Shown piece after piece: positions 8,014-16,961 of a stretch of DNA of 64,000 bases. Made by a program: the position numbers and the translations under genes. The DNA comes from Acidisphaera sp. S103. GTDB lineage: Bacteria > Pseudomonadota > Alphaproteobacteria > Acetobacterales > Acetobacteraceae. The notes beneath the pieces were generated by a model. The model did no database searches, had not been told where the DNA came from, and was given only the letters and a program-made list of their open reading frames with translations. The stretch covers positions 58,740-122,739 of the forward strand of contig NZ_LMUJ01000072.1 of the NCBI RefSeq assembly GCF_009765975.1. Reading direction: 5' to 3'. Each line of letters starts with the position of its first letter. Positions within the stretch are counted from its first letter, which is position 1.

Positions 8014-8847
8014 TCATCCTTGCCGCGGCAGCGTTTTCCGCAGCCATGCCGTCACGCGCTCGATGACCGCGTCCTGCCCCCCACGATAGAAGTGATCGCA
8101 GTTGGGGATGATATCGACCTCGCAGACACCCGCGGCGCGGTCGCGGAACGCCTCGGCGGGATAGGTTTCCGGGTCTTCCTGGTCCCCGCGTATATACAGG
8201 ATAGGGCATGCAATGGACGGTGCCAGTTCCAGGGTGTCGGGCATCGCGCTTCGCCGGTCGAGGAAACTTTCCGGGGTGATGACGTACCACCAGCCCGGCA
8301 TGAGCATCAGCTCCCGCCCACGGCCGGCCGCGACCATGGCCCGAGCCTGGGCGGTGAGTTCCTCCAGACGATCGCCCGCCATGAGGCCGGCCTGGCTTGA
8401 CCGGCGCAGACCTTCCTTTCCGCCGCCGTGCGCCGACAGCAGGATCAGTGCCGGCGTGTCAGGATGCGCCACGACATGCGGCACGGCCAGCATGCCGCCG
8501 TTGCTGTGACCGATGATGACGGGCGGCGGAAACCCCTGGTCGGCCATCCACTTCGCGGCAATGCGGTTGTCCTCGATTCCGTCCGCCGTCAGTTGAAACG
8601 CCGCGCCCTCGGCCGCGCGGCTGTCACGGATGCTCAGGATGTCGTGGCCACGGCGGTTGAACGCCAGGCATGCATAGCCCATCGCGGTGAGCGCCGGCGG
8701 CAGGAACCGTGGCGCGCCGACATAGAAATTCATCGTGTTGCCATGAAACAGCAGCACCGCGCCGACGGTCGGCTGCCCATCCGGCAGGTGCAAGGCACCG
8801 TCCAGGGGAATTGTGTCGGTTTCGATCGAAATAAGTTCGGTTCGCAT
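8014..8847 (-). CDS. Alpha/beta hydrolase
   Basis: 277 residues with the alpha/beta-hydrolase fold. An early oxyanion segment LLFHGNTMN (about 33-41) is followed by the nucleophile elbow GHSNGG with Ser115, a likely acid Asp in the YIRGDQEDPE region, and a catalytic His252 in NCDHFYRG. No signal peptide is present, so it is probably cytoplasmic. Substrate is unknown; the form resembles small esterases or carbon-carbon hydrolases. It is transcribed alone toward the 7984 hairpin. Confidence 0.75.
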   Translation of the reverse strand: MRTELISIETDTIPLDGALHLPDGQPTVGAVLLFHGNTMNFYVGAPRFLPPALTAMGYACLAFNRRGHDILSIRDSRAAEGAAFQLTADGIEDNRIAAKWMADQGFPPPVIIGHSNGGMLAVPHVVAHPDTPALILLSAHGGGKEGLRRSSQAGLMAGDRLEELTAQARAMVAAGRGRELMLMPGWWYVITPESFLDRRSAMPDTLELAPSIACPILYIRGDQEDPETYPAEAFRDRAAGVCEVDIIPNCDHFYRGGQDAVIERVTAWLRKTLPRQG

Positions 8848-9216
8848 ATTTACTGACCCATTCTGGCGAGAAACGCCGAACCACGATTATCGGCGCGCCG
8901 CTTCAGGCGGGCGGATTGCACTTGGTCCAGCCCCATTGTCCAGGCTGGAGTGTTATCGTCATCCCGTGCGTTGTCCAGCCGGTGGGGCCTCTGCGTACCA
9001 GGGTGTCATCGGGGCATGACAGTCGCCGCCGTCCACCCGTACTGCGGGATAATATAAGGCCAAGTATCGTCTGCATTGCACGCGGCGCGCAAGACCCGGC
9101 GGTGGGTGCCGAAGGCTGCGTAGGGATCCACGCCGTGCCGTGCTGGATCAGATGACCCGGACTGGCGCCATGGCATGACGGATCAAGGGTTGGCGGCAAC
9201 GCTATTTGGCATCGCC
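8848..9216. other. Intergenic region, no gene seen
   Basis: About 370 bases between two reverse-strand genes. No frame resembles a known protein. It should include the promoter of the 8014-8847 hydrolase. Confidence 0.5.
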
Positions 9217-10560
9217 TTAAGCCGATACACGGGATTTAGCCAAATCAGCACTAACCGGGACAAGTCCGTGTTCGTGTCCGAAACGAATTCGCATTACCTC
9301 GGGGAGGGTCTTATCCGATTGTGCGACGGCGCCGCCAGCCCGGACCCGATACGCAGCCGCATGCGTCAGAGCGTCGGGAATCGTCCCATTTGCCAGGGAG
9401 CGGGCCGCCTCCAGGACCAGGCGGCGGAAACGGATTACGCCCATATCCGTCGGCCCCAGATGTTCGGTCGAGCGGTCAGCAATCAGGCCCTGGCTGTCCT
9501 GGATGCAGGCATCCTGCTCGGACACGCCCTCGATGCCGGTATAGCTTTCGGTCTTCTGTTTGGCACGATCGATCAGATAGTCGTTCTCCCGCCGGCGCAG
9601 GGGAATGTAGTGCGCATCGACCTCTGCATGGACGCCTGATCCGGCGCGGAAGCGCGCACGTTCCGCATCCGTCAGCGGACGTTCCGGGTTCCAGGTGTAG
9701 GTGTGGACCCAGCACGACGTGTCGTCGATCGGCACCCAGCACTGGCCGTGGTAGTTCTCGCCCGGAAAGGCGTTCGGCGCCAGGCCGTGGTTGGGCATCA
9801 GAAACTGGCTGACCCGCCAATAGGTCTGGCCCGGGTCGCCTCGCCGAGCGGCGCCGAGAACGAGGCCAGCCGGGTGGTCGGCGATGGTGAAACGCGGGGC
9901 GCCGTCGTCGCGCATCCAGCGGACTGTATCGGTACCGGAGGAGACTTTGGCCAGCAGCCGGACGGTGACGTCGTCGGCGTCGGAGATGGCCATGTGAAGG
10001 AAGGAGAAATGCGCGGTGTCGAGTCCGCCTTCGCACGCCTGCGCCCAATTGCATTGTTGCAGCTTTTTGGAAACGAAAACATGCGAGGCGGGCAATAGCG
10101 CAAATTCAAGTTCGGGCAGAGGCGGTTTGTGTTCGCGCGGGCCGAGATAGGCCCAGACGAATCCCCCGGCTTCCTGCGTGGGGTAGGCCAGCAGATGCAC
10201 ATTATCTTCCGCGCGCTGCCTCGCTGGGCCGGGGTCCATCGTCGGCAAGGCGAGGCAGCGGCCGTCAACGCCGAACTTCCAACCGTGATAAACGCAACGG
10301 ATGCCGCCTTCCTCATTACGGCCAAAAAACAGGTCGGCACCGCGATGAGGGCAGCGCGGGGAGACGAGACCGACGGTCCCGTCGGTGGCCCGGAAGGCCC
10401 GAAGGTCTTCGCCGAGGATCGTGACCCGGACTGGCGGGCCGTCGGGTTCGGGCAATTCGGTGCTGAGCAGGACCGGTTGCCAGAAATGGCGGAAGAGTTG
10501 GCCCATCGGCGTTTTCGGACCAGTACGGGTCAGCAGGACGTTGTCGGCTTCCGTCAGCAT
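9217..10560 (-). CDS. Rieske non-haem iron oxygenase, phthalate-dioxygenase-like large subunit
   Basis: 447 residues, with an N-terminal Rieske domain and C-terminal catalytic domain. The [2Fe-2S] ligands are C70-P-H72 and C89-x-x-H92. The mononuclear iron site shows E177 and D181-x2-H184-x4-H189 in ACEGGLDTAHFSFLH. The layout is that of the phthalate 4,5-dioxygenase / vanillate O-demethylase group, which needs a separate reductase. None is next to it. It lies 55 bases downstream of an enolase-superfamily gene on the same strand, probably one operon, suggesting breakdown of a hydroxylated or methoxylated aromatic or cyclic acid. The exact substrate cannot be read from sequence. Confidence 0.85.
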   Translation of the reverse strand: MLTEADNVLLTRTGPKTPMGQLFRHFWQPVLLSTELPEPDGPPVRVTILGEDLRAFRATDGTVGLVSPRCPHRGADLFFGRNEEGGIRCVYHGWKFGVDGRCLALPTMDPGPARQRAEDNVHLLAYPTQEAGGFVWAYLGPREHKPPLPELEFALLPASHVFVSKKLQQCNWAQACEGGLDTAHFSFLHMAISDADDVTVRLLAKVSSGTDTVRWMRDDGAPRFTIADHPAGLVLGAARRGDPGQTYWRVSQFLMPNHGLAPNAFPGENYHGQCWVPIDDTSCWVHTYTWNPERPLTDAERARFRAGSGVHAEVDAHYIPLRRRENDYLIDRAKQKTESYTGIEGVSEQDACIQDSQGLIADRSTEHLGPTDMGVIRFRRLVLEAARSLANGTIPDALTHAAAYRVRAGGAVAQSDKTLPEVMRIRFGHEHGLVPVSADLAKSRVSA

Positions 10561-10615
10561 TGTGTCATCCTCCCCTTTTTCTTGTCGTGCACGGCAACGC
10601 CGTAGGGCCGCCGGA

Positions 10616-11815
10616 TCAATATCCCGTCCGCGTCGCTGCGGCGGCGTAGTGCTTGCGGGGAAACTCCTCGGTGTAGGACCGCAGCCCCTTCCCCATCCGG
10701 GTGCCCATGTCGCGATAGGGTTTGGCTCGCAGGCGGGCGACGTCCAGGTCGATGCCGATGCCGGGCGTGGTCGGCAGATCGACGAAACTGTCGTGGACGG
10801 TCAGCGGCGTCACCGCGATTTCGTCGCAGGCGGGTTTCAGGTTGATGAAGCACTCGGCGATCCAGAAATTCGGGATCATGGCGGAAAGCTGCACCGTCGC
10901 GGCCAGGCCGACCAATGTCGAATTGTAGTTGTGCGGGGAAATCGCTACCGCGTGCGGCTGCGCCATCGCGGCTATGTCGAGCATCGCGGAAATGCCGCCG
11001 CAGTTGCAGATATCCGGGTTGATGATGTCGGCGGCTCGGGCCGCCAGGGCCTGGGCGAATCCCTCCTTGGAGTAGATTGCCTCGCCCGTAACGATTGGCA
11101 TCGGCAACGCGCGCCGGACTTCGGCTACCAGCTCGATGTTGTCGCATAAGCAAGGTTCTTCGTACCAACCGATATCATATTCGGCGATACGCTGGCCGAT
11201 GCGGATGGCGTGCATCGGGGCGAGGCGGCGGTGTACTTCGACCAGCAAAGTAAAGTCAGGGCCGAGCGCCTGACGCATTTGGCGGACGTAGTTGACGACG
11301 TGGTCTTCGTCCTCGCGATGGATGAAATTACGCCACGGGCCGGGGAACGGGTCCCACTTCAACGCGGTGTAGCCGGCGGCTTTGACCGCCAGAGCGCGTT
11401 CGAGGTTTTTCTCGATGCTGTCGGTGCCGCTGGACCAGCCGTTCGCGTAGACCTTCACGCGTTCGCGGGAGGCGCCGCCGAGGATGTTGTACAGCGGCTG
11501 GCCGGCATTTTTCGCAACGATGTCCCACAGGGCGATTTCGATCGCACTCCACGCCGACATCAGGTCGAGCGAGGTTCGGCGCATCGCGAAATCCTCGAAC
11601 ACCACCTGGGCGGTGTGGCGGATGCTGAACGCGTCGCGGCCGATCATGTATTTGGCCAGGTCGCGCAGCAGGTGTTCGATGACCGGTTCCTTGCCGGGGG
11701 TGACGTAGGCCTCACCCCAACCGTGCAGGCCGCTTTCGGTTTCGACACGGCAAAACAGCAGGTTCTTGGCGGTTCCGGGGTCGAACAGGAACGTTTCGAT
11801 GCGCGCGATTTTCAT
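10616..11815 (-). CDS. Mandelate racemase / muconate lactonizing enzyme family protein (sugar-acid dehydratase-like)
   Basis: 399 residues from the ATG at 11815 (MKIARIETFLF), preceded on the reverse strand by GGAGGA; an upstream in-frame ATG at 11965 would run through the divergent gene. Enolase superfamily: an N-terminal capping domain, then a barrel with a Lys-bearing strand (YTALKWDPF), metal-ligand strands (LLVEVHRRL, YEEPC, VTGEAIYS) and a late His in AISPHNYNS. The NPDICNCGGIS and His pattern recalls galactonate/gluconate dehydratases more than mandelate racemase. It is the first gene of a pair with the Rieske oxygenase and divergent from the pseudouridine synthase gene. Confidence 0.8.
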   Translation of the reverse strand: MKIARIETFLFDPGTAKNLLFCRVETESGLHGWGEAYVTPGKEPVIEHLLRDLAKYMIGRDAFSIRHTAQVVFEDFAMRRTSLDLMSAWSAIEIALWDIVAKNAGQPLYNILGGASRERVKVYANGWSSGTDSIEKNLERALAVKAAGYTALKWDPFPGPWRNFIHREDEDHVVNYVRQMRQALGPDFTLLVEVHRRLAPMHAIRIGQRIAEYDIGWYEEPCLCDNIELVAEVRRALPMPIVTGEAIYSKEGFAQALAARAADIINPDICNCGGISAMLDIAAMAQPHAVAISPHNYNSTLVGLAATVQLSAMIPNFWIAECFINLKPACDEIAVTPLTVHDSFVDLPTTPGIGIDLDVARLRAKPYRDMGTRMGKGLRSYTEEFPRKHYAAAATRTGY

Positions 11816-11893
11816 GGACGAATCCTCCTGGCGGCGGAGAGTACGCCCGGTGCCGGGTGGCGGGCAAATGGCGGAATACGGTATGGCTGGGCG

Positions 11894-12538
11894 ATGGACC
11901 CACGCATCCTGTTCCAGGACCAGCGCTTCGTCGTGCTCGATAAGCCGGCGGGATTGCCGGTGCATGGCGGTCCTGCTGGCGGCCGCAGCGTCGAGGACTG
12001 GTTTCCGTTGCTGTCACGCCGCAAGGACGGACCGTGGCTGGCACACCGACTGGACGCCGATACCGCCGGTTGCCTGGTCATCGCGCTGCGGCGGGCCGCG
12101 TTGCTGGCGGCGCAGGCCTTGTTTGCGTCCGGTGATGTGCGCAAGACCTATTGGGCTGTGGTTTCCGGCCAGGTCTCCAGCGATCGGGGCATGATCGCCG
12201 CCCCGTTGCGCCGGGTCACCAGTCCACGCGGCTGGCACATGATCGTTGATGAGCGGTCGGGCCAATCCGCTACCACCGACTGGCAGGTGCGTGGCCGAAC
12301 CCGGGACAGAACCTGGCTGGAATTGACGCCACGCACCGGGCGCACGCACCAGATCCGCGTGCATTGCGCCGCGCTCGGCGCACCGATTCTCGGCGATGAG
12401 CGATATGGCTCGGCCGGCGGCGGCCTGCATCTGCTGGCGCGCGCGATCCACGTGCCGCTCGATCCGGCGGTGGATGTCTCCGCCGAACCACCGCCGCACA
12501 TGCTGGCCGCCCTGCGACAATGTGGCTTCCGCGGCTAG
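11894..12538 (+). CDS. RluA-family RNA pseudouridine synthase
   Basis: 214 residues from the ATG at 11894. The catalytic motif AHRLDADTAGCLVIA contains the nucleophilic Asp54 (HRLD), and the RluA C-terminal signature PRTGRTHQIRVH, then LGDERYG, is present. It lacks an N-terminal S4 domain, so it is of the short RluA/TruC/RluE-like type; the target (23S rRNA or tRNA) is not determinable. The frame stays open far upstream, but that part is antisense to the neighbouring gene. Its 78-base gap from the divergent 11815 start must hold both promoters. Confidence 0.85.
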   Translation: MDPRILFQDQRFVVLDKPAGLPVHGGPAGGRSVEDWFPLLSRRKDGPWLAHRLDADTAGCLVIALRRAALLAAQALFASGDVRKTYWAVVSGQVSSDRGMIAAPLRRVTSPRGWHMIVDERSGQSATTDWQVRGRTRDRTWLELTPRTGRTHQIRVHCAALGAPILGDERYGSAGGGLHLLARAIHVPLDPAVDVSAEPPPHMLAALRQCGFRG

Positions 12539-13066
12539 CCGCTAGAATCCAACACTTGGTGTCCCTTTTTACCGCTGCGATGACCTTTGTGGGCCTTTTG
12601 TCCATCGGGCCGGGCGTGGGTCGAGGTTAGCAATCGCCACAAGGCGCTGGCGGTCGGTATCAGAGATGTCAATCGCAGCTATCCAGGGGAAGCCCCAATC
12701 GGATGCAGACATCAGATTATATCTACCAGTCCTCATCCAAACCCGACTTCCACCGGCTGGATCAGATCAGCTTATCCTGACGCCCCCCTGCGTTCTGGAC
12801 GGTGTCACGCTCTATTATGGAACGTTCTTCAACGAGCCGCGTAACGGCCGCATGGACATCGGAGCGGCGGCGTGCTATCACGCTTCTGTGAGCGGCGTGA
12901 AACGCGGCGGTTTTTTGAGATTTGGCCCTCCCCTAGCTGGCACCGAGCGTAATCCCGACCGAACTGGGCTGTTAAGATTTTCGGGAGATGGATGTTCGCC
13001 TTATCGGAAAGCCGAATTCCGTGAACTGGACGGCAACGGGATGGGATACCGGAGATAGGGCGTAGC
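12539..13066. other. Intergenic region containing the left copy of a direct repeat
   Basis: No gene seen. It is less GC-rich than the core genes. The left copy of the 50-bp repeat (12681-12730) is here, together with ATCGCCACAAG at 12633, which recurs at 13678 before the right copy. Confidence 0.5.
12681..12730 (+). repeat. Left copy of an imperfect 50-bp direct repeat flanking a lipoprotein gene
   Basis: Starts ATCCAGGGG, contains AATCGGATGCA and TCAGATTA, and ends AGT. It matches 13738-13787 at about 42 of 50 positions by hand alignment, in the same orientation. The shared word ATCGCCACAAG lies 48 bases (left) or 60 bases (right) before the copies, so the similarity extends further upstream. 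Confidence 0.75.
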
Positions 13067-13600
13067 ATGAAAATCGTTTTCGATATCGGACGGATACGGA
13101 TCGCGTGGCTGTTCGCCCTGCTGGTCGTGCTCGAAGGATGTGCCGGCCCGAAAATCGCGGCAGACCAGCTTGACAAGGTCGAACCGAATCAGAACCCAAT
13201 CTGTTCGTGTTCCTACGAGATTGCCGCCACGATCGATCCTGGGATTAACAATTACGAAGGCATTGACGAGTCGGTTCGTGAATCCCTGGATATAGCTCTG
13301 GCGAAATCGAAACTATTTACACCTGACTCTGCAATCAAGTACAAGATCAAAGCCGATGTTCTGGTTGCCAGCGAAGCCGCCTGGAGTTTTGGATCATTCA
13401 ATGGGAAACTTTCAATTAGATATACTGTGCTAAACGCGTCTGGACAGGAGCTGCTAAAGACTGAAATCTACACAGAGGCTGGAAGCGACAAGGCGTATTT
13501 TTCTGGCGCAGCCCGGCACCAGCGGTCACGAGCCGTAAACATTTCGAAGAATGTTCTACAATTCGTTGAGCGCCTCCGGACAAGCGGCGTTCTGACTTAG
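13067..13600 (+). CDS. Predicted outer-membrane lipoprotein of unknown function
   Basis: 177 residues. An N-terminal membrane segment (IAWLFALLVVLEGC) ends in a lipobox with Cys25 followed by Ala-Gly. The mature part has alternating beta-like segments (YKIKADVLVASEAAWSFGSF, LSIRYTVLNASGQELLKTEI) and ends with a helix that includes NVLQFVERL. No family is recognised, but the pattern resembles small envelope lipoproteins of YajG type. The gene is visibly lower in GC than its neighbours and lies between two direct repeats, suggesting acquisition or duplication. The start codon sits 7 bases after a GGAGA-like sequence. Confidence 0.65.
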   Translation: MKIVFDIGRIRIAWLFALLVVLEGCAGPKIAADQLDKVEPNQNPICSCSYEIAATIDPGINNYEGIDESVRESLDIALAKSKLFTPDSAIKYKIKADVLVASEAAWSFGSFNGKLSIRYTVLNASGQELLKTEIYTEAGSDKAYFSGAARHQRSRAVNISKNVLQFVERLRTSGVLT

Positions 13601-14050
13601 GTGCGGGCATGGGTTGTGGTTGGCCTCGGCCAGGAAGCAATTGATCGCCGCCCGACCTGCTTTTACGGGCTGTTCCGATCGCCACAAGATGTCAGTGGCG
13701 ATCCATTTGCGTATCCGCCGGACTCACACGTGCAACAATCCAGGGGCATCCCTAATCGGATGCAAACGTCAGATTAGATCGACTAGTACCTCCGCACAGA
13801 CGTTTTGACCGATAGCCATGACGATTATGAGCCGCTGCCGCCATGACCGGTGGCTTTTGGTTTATGGAAAACGGACGTTGATGCCCCGCCCCGTCGAGGT
13901 CCGTTCGGCGCACACCGCGGTTGTTCCGGGCATATCCACACCCGCCCTCTGGACGGCCCAACCGGCGCGGTCCACGATTGGCCGCAAAGCAAGGGTTCAG
14001 GGGGGAATAGTGATCAACGACGCGAATGCGTGGTTCACGGTCGTTGCCGT
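13601..14050. other. Intergenic region upstream of the TRAP operon, containing the right repeat copy
   Basis: No gene is supported. A frame joined to dctQM is open from 13850, but the segment before 14051 does not resemble a DctQ N terminus. The promoter of the transporter operon is expected between 13790 and 14040. Confidence 0.5.
13738..13787 (+). repeat. Right copy of the imperfect 50-bp direct repeat
   Basis: Same orientation as 12681-12730 with about 42 of 50 matching positions. The two copies are 1057 bases apart and enclose only the lipoprotein gene. Confidence 0.75.
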
Positions 14051-15895
14051 ATGACGGCCGTCTTTCGTCGTCAGTCGCTGGACAGGCTTGTCTTTGCGGT
14101 CGAGGCGCTGGTGGTCGTCACCATCATCGTCAATATCGCTGTCACGTTCAGCAACGCGGTTGTGCGGTATCTGACCAATCAGGACTTCCCCTGGGCATCC
14201 GATGTCTGGACCATCCTGATCTCCATCATCACCTTCCTCGGCGCGCCGGCGTATTTCCGGCGCGGCGCGGGCATGGCCTACACCGCACTGATCGATCGAT
14301 CAGACAGTCCCAACAGACAAGCGCTGCGGGCGAGCGGCCTGGTCATCTTCCTTGCCGTCTGCGTCGTCGCACTGGCCGCCTATCCCGCGTTCTTCGCCGG
14401 ACAGCTAACGCAAACATTGCAGGTAATCGGCCTCAGCTCCGCCTTCGTCGCGATGTGGCTCGGCCTCGGCCTCCTGCTGTTCTGTTTGTTCACGATCGAG
14501 AAACTCTGCGCCCTGAACGGGCGCGCAATCCTCATCGGCATCGCGGTCGGCGCGGCCATGGCCCTAACCGCGGTCGCGCTGCGGCGAGCCTACTATCTCG
14601 ACGTCATCGAGATCGACCCGTTCCTGCTGATCGTGCCCGCACTGGTGGTCGCCTTCGTCACCGGCGTGCCGATCGCCGGCGTCCTGGCACTCGCCGGCCT
14701 GCTGTATTTCGTGCTCACAGGTGACGCACCGATCACCAGCGTCCCATCTTCGATGCAGTACGGCGTAACCAGCTTCATCCTGCTCGCCGTGCCGTTCTTC
14801 ATGGTCGCCGGCACGCTGATGGAAGTCACCGGCATGGCACGCCGCATGATCGACACGGTGCAGGAATGGGTGGGCCATTGGACCGGCGGCCTGCTGGTCG
14901 CACAGGTTGTGGCGATGTACGTGTTCTCCGGCCTCAGCGGATCGAAGGCGGCCGACATCGCGACGGTGGGCGGCGTGATGAAAACACCGTTGCGCGACTA
15001 CGGCTATCCGCCAACGGAATCCGTCGCCGTTCTGGCCGCGAGTGCCGCCATGGGCGAAACCATCCCGCCCTCGCTGATGCTGCTCGTCCTCGGCTCCATC
15101 ACCACCCTGTCGGTGGGGTCGCTGTTCCTGGCCGGACTGCTGCCGGCGGCGATCCTGGCGCTGGTGCTGATCGCCGTGGTCATCGTCCGCAGCCACCTGT
15201 TCGGCCACCTCAAGGGACCACCGTTCCGCCTGAGCCGAGCCCTGCGCCGCACCCCGCAGGCAGTGCCGGCCTTCCTGGTGCCGGTGATCGTCGTGGGCGG
15301 CATCATCGGCGGCATCGCCTCCCCCACCGAGTCGGCAACCTTCGCCGTCGTCTACGGCTTCGCCGCCGCCATCGTGGTATATCGCAGCATCGGCCTGCGG
15401 ACCGGCTGCATCGCCTTGCGCGACGCCGCGCTAACCGCCGGCATGGTGCTGTTCATGGTCTCCACCTCCAACCTGGTGTCGCAGGCGATCGTTATCGACG
15501 GGCTGGGGCGTACGCTTGCCGCCGCCTTCGCGTCACTGCACAGCCCCACCATCTTCCTGCTCGGCACCGTCATCGTCATGGTCGTGGTGGGCTTCATCCT
15601 GGAAGGCATACCGGCGATCCTGATCGCCGCTCCGATCCTGCTGCCCGTCGCGACACGCGCTGGCATCGATCCGCTGCAATACGGCATAGTGCTGACCATG
15701 GCTGTGGGCATCGGCGTTTTCCTGCCACCCATCGGCATCGGCTATTACATCGCCTGCGCGATCGGCGAGGCCCCGGTGAACGCAACGATGCGCCCCAGCC
15801 TGATTTACAGTGCGTTTCTCGTCCTGGGGTTGGTGATTGTCGTGCTGTTCCCGCAAATCACCGTCTGGGTTCCGCACTATTTCGGTATGCACTAA
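14051..15895 (+). CDS. dctQM: TRAP transporter, fused small and large permease subunits (DctQM)
   Basis: 614 residues. The N-terminal 170 residues are a DctQ domain (four helices, with VVRYLTNQDFPWASDV in the first loop), joined to a DctM domain of about 12 helices starting near DPFLLIVPALVVAFVTGVPIAGVL. DctM motifs such as SGLSGSKAADIATVG, ETIPPS and the mirrored FLPPIGIGYYI are visible. The pump drives solute uptake with an ion gradient. It is followed after 26 bases by the periplasmic binding protein, then by a GMC oxidoreductase, so the imported compound is probably oxidised by that enzyme. ATG at 14051 chosen from family start MTAVFRRQSLDRLV. Confidence 0.92.
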   Translation: MTAVFRRQSLDRLVFAVEALVVVTIIVNIAVTFSNAVVRYLTNQDFPWASDVWTILISIITFLGAPAYFRRGAGMAYTALIDRSDSPNRQALRASGLVIFLAVCVVALAAYPAFFAGQLTQTLQVIGLSSAFVAMWLGLGLLLFCLFTIEKLCALNGRAILIGIAVGAAMALTAVALRRAYYLDVIEIDPFLLIVPALVVAFVTGVPIAGVLALAGLLYFVLTGDAPITSVPSSMQYGVTSFILLAVPFFMVAGTLMEVTGMARRMIDTVQEWVGHWTGGLLVAQVVAMYVFSGLSGSKAADIATVGGVMKTPLRDYGYPPTESVAVLAASAAMGETIPPSLMLLVLGSITTLSVGSLFLAGLLPAAILALVLIAVVIVRSHLFGHLKGPPFRLSRALRRTPQAVPAFLVPVIVVGGIIGGIASPTESATFAVVYGFAAAIVVYRSIGLRTGCIALRDAALTAGMVLFMVSTSNLVSQAIVIDGLGRTLAAAFASLHSPTIFLLGTVIVMVVVGFILEGIPAILIAAPILLPVATRAGIDPLQYGIVLTMAVGIGVFLPPIGIGYYIACAIGEAPVNATMRPSLIYSAFLVLGLVIVVLFPQITVWVPHYFGMH

Positions 15896-15921
15896 ACAAG
15901 AAATACGGGGGGACTCCATCC

Positions 15922-16926
15922 ATGCAAACAACAAGACGACGAGTCATCGCATCCACGCTCGGTATCGCGGGCATGAGCGGCCTCGCCGCACCGGCGATCG
16001 GCCAGCGCGCTCGCGTGCTGCGCTACGGCAGCATGTTGCCAGCCGATAGCATCTACCACCGCGCCTGTGTGATGTTCGGCGACGAACTGGCCAAACTGTC
16101 GTCCGGCAAGCTGAAGGTCCAGGTCTATCCCGACTCGCAACTTGGCACGATCCCCGAGATGATGTCGTCGGTGCAGACCGGGTCGTTGCAAATGACCATG
16201 GCCGTGTCGGCGTGGTTTTCCAAATTCATGAAGCCGCTGGATGCGTTCACCCTGCCCTACATCGTTCCTTCAGCCGACCAGTTGAAGACGGCACTCGACG
16301 GCGCCCTTGGGCAACGCATCGCGTCGATGGGCGAATCGACTGGCTTCCAGATCATTGGCTACTGGCTGATCGGCGGCCGCCACATCGTCAACAAGCTGCG
16401 TCCCATCCACAAGCCCGCCGATTGCGCCGGCCTGAAAATCCGAGTGATCAACAGCCAGGTCTACATCCAGACCTTCCGAGCGCTCGGCGCCACCGCGGTG
16501 GCGATGGACCCGTCGGAACTCTACCTGGCCCTGCAACAGGGCGTCGTCGACGGCTTCGAATACCCCCTGCCCGACCTCGTCTCCTACAAGTTCTACGAGG
16601 TCACCAAGTATCTCTCGCTCGATGGCCACACCACCGACTTCTTCCTGATCGCGATCAACCGGCCGCTATGGCAGAGCCTGGACAAGGACGAACAAGGGAT
16701 GATGGCGCAGGCGCTGAAAACCGCGATGGACTGGCAATGGCGGGAACAGCCAGGCGAGATCGAAAAATCTCTGACCAAGCTGAAAACCCTGATGCAGGTG
16801 AACGAATTGACGCCGGAGGAAAAGGCGTCGTTCATCGAAACAACACGACCGGTCTACGCTCAGTTCGAATCCGCGGTGGGAAAAGATTTTCTCGACTTCG
16901 CGCGCAAGCAACTCGGCTCAACCTGA
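15922..16926 (+). CDS. dctP: TRAP transporter substrate-binding protein (DctP)
   Basis: 334 residues with a twin-arginine-like signal (TTRRRVIASTLGIAGMSG, cleavage after APAIGQ) and the DctP fold. Visible motifs are the early VLRYGSMLPADSIYH, the substrate-anchoring Arg in CAGLKIRV, and LYLALQQGVVDGFEYPL, typical of the family; the Arg binds a carboxylate. It would deliver an organic acid to the DctQM protein. Spacing of 26 bases from dctQM and 35 to the GMC gene indicates one operon. The ligand is not known. Confidence 0.93.
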   Translation: MQTTRRRVIASTLGIAGMSGLAAPAIGQRARVLRYGSMLPADSIYHRACVMFGDELAKLSSGKLKVQVYPDSQLGTIPEMMSSVQTGSLQMTMAVSAWFSKFMKPLDAFTLPYIVPSADQLKTALDGALGQRIASMGESTGFQIIGYWLIGGRHIVNKLRPIHKPADCAGLKIRVINSQVYIQTFRALGATAVAMDPSELYLALQQGVVDGFEYPLPDLVSYKFYEVTKYLSLDGHTTDFFLIAINRPLWQSLDKDEQGMMAQALKTAMDWQWREQPGEIEKSLTKLKTLMQVNELTPEEKASFIETTRPVYAQFESAVGKDFLDFARKQLGST

Positions 16927-16961
16927 AAATCACGCAAGACCAGCAAACGAAGGGGAAACCA

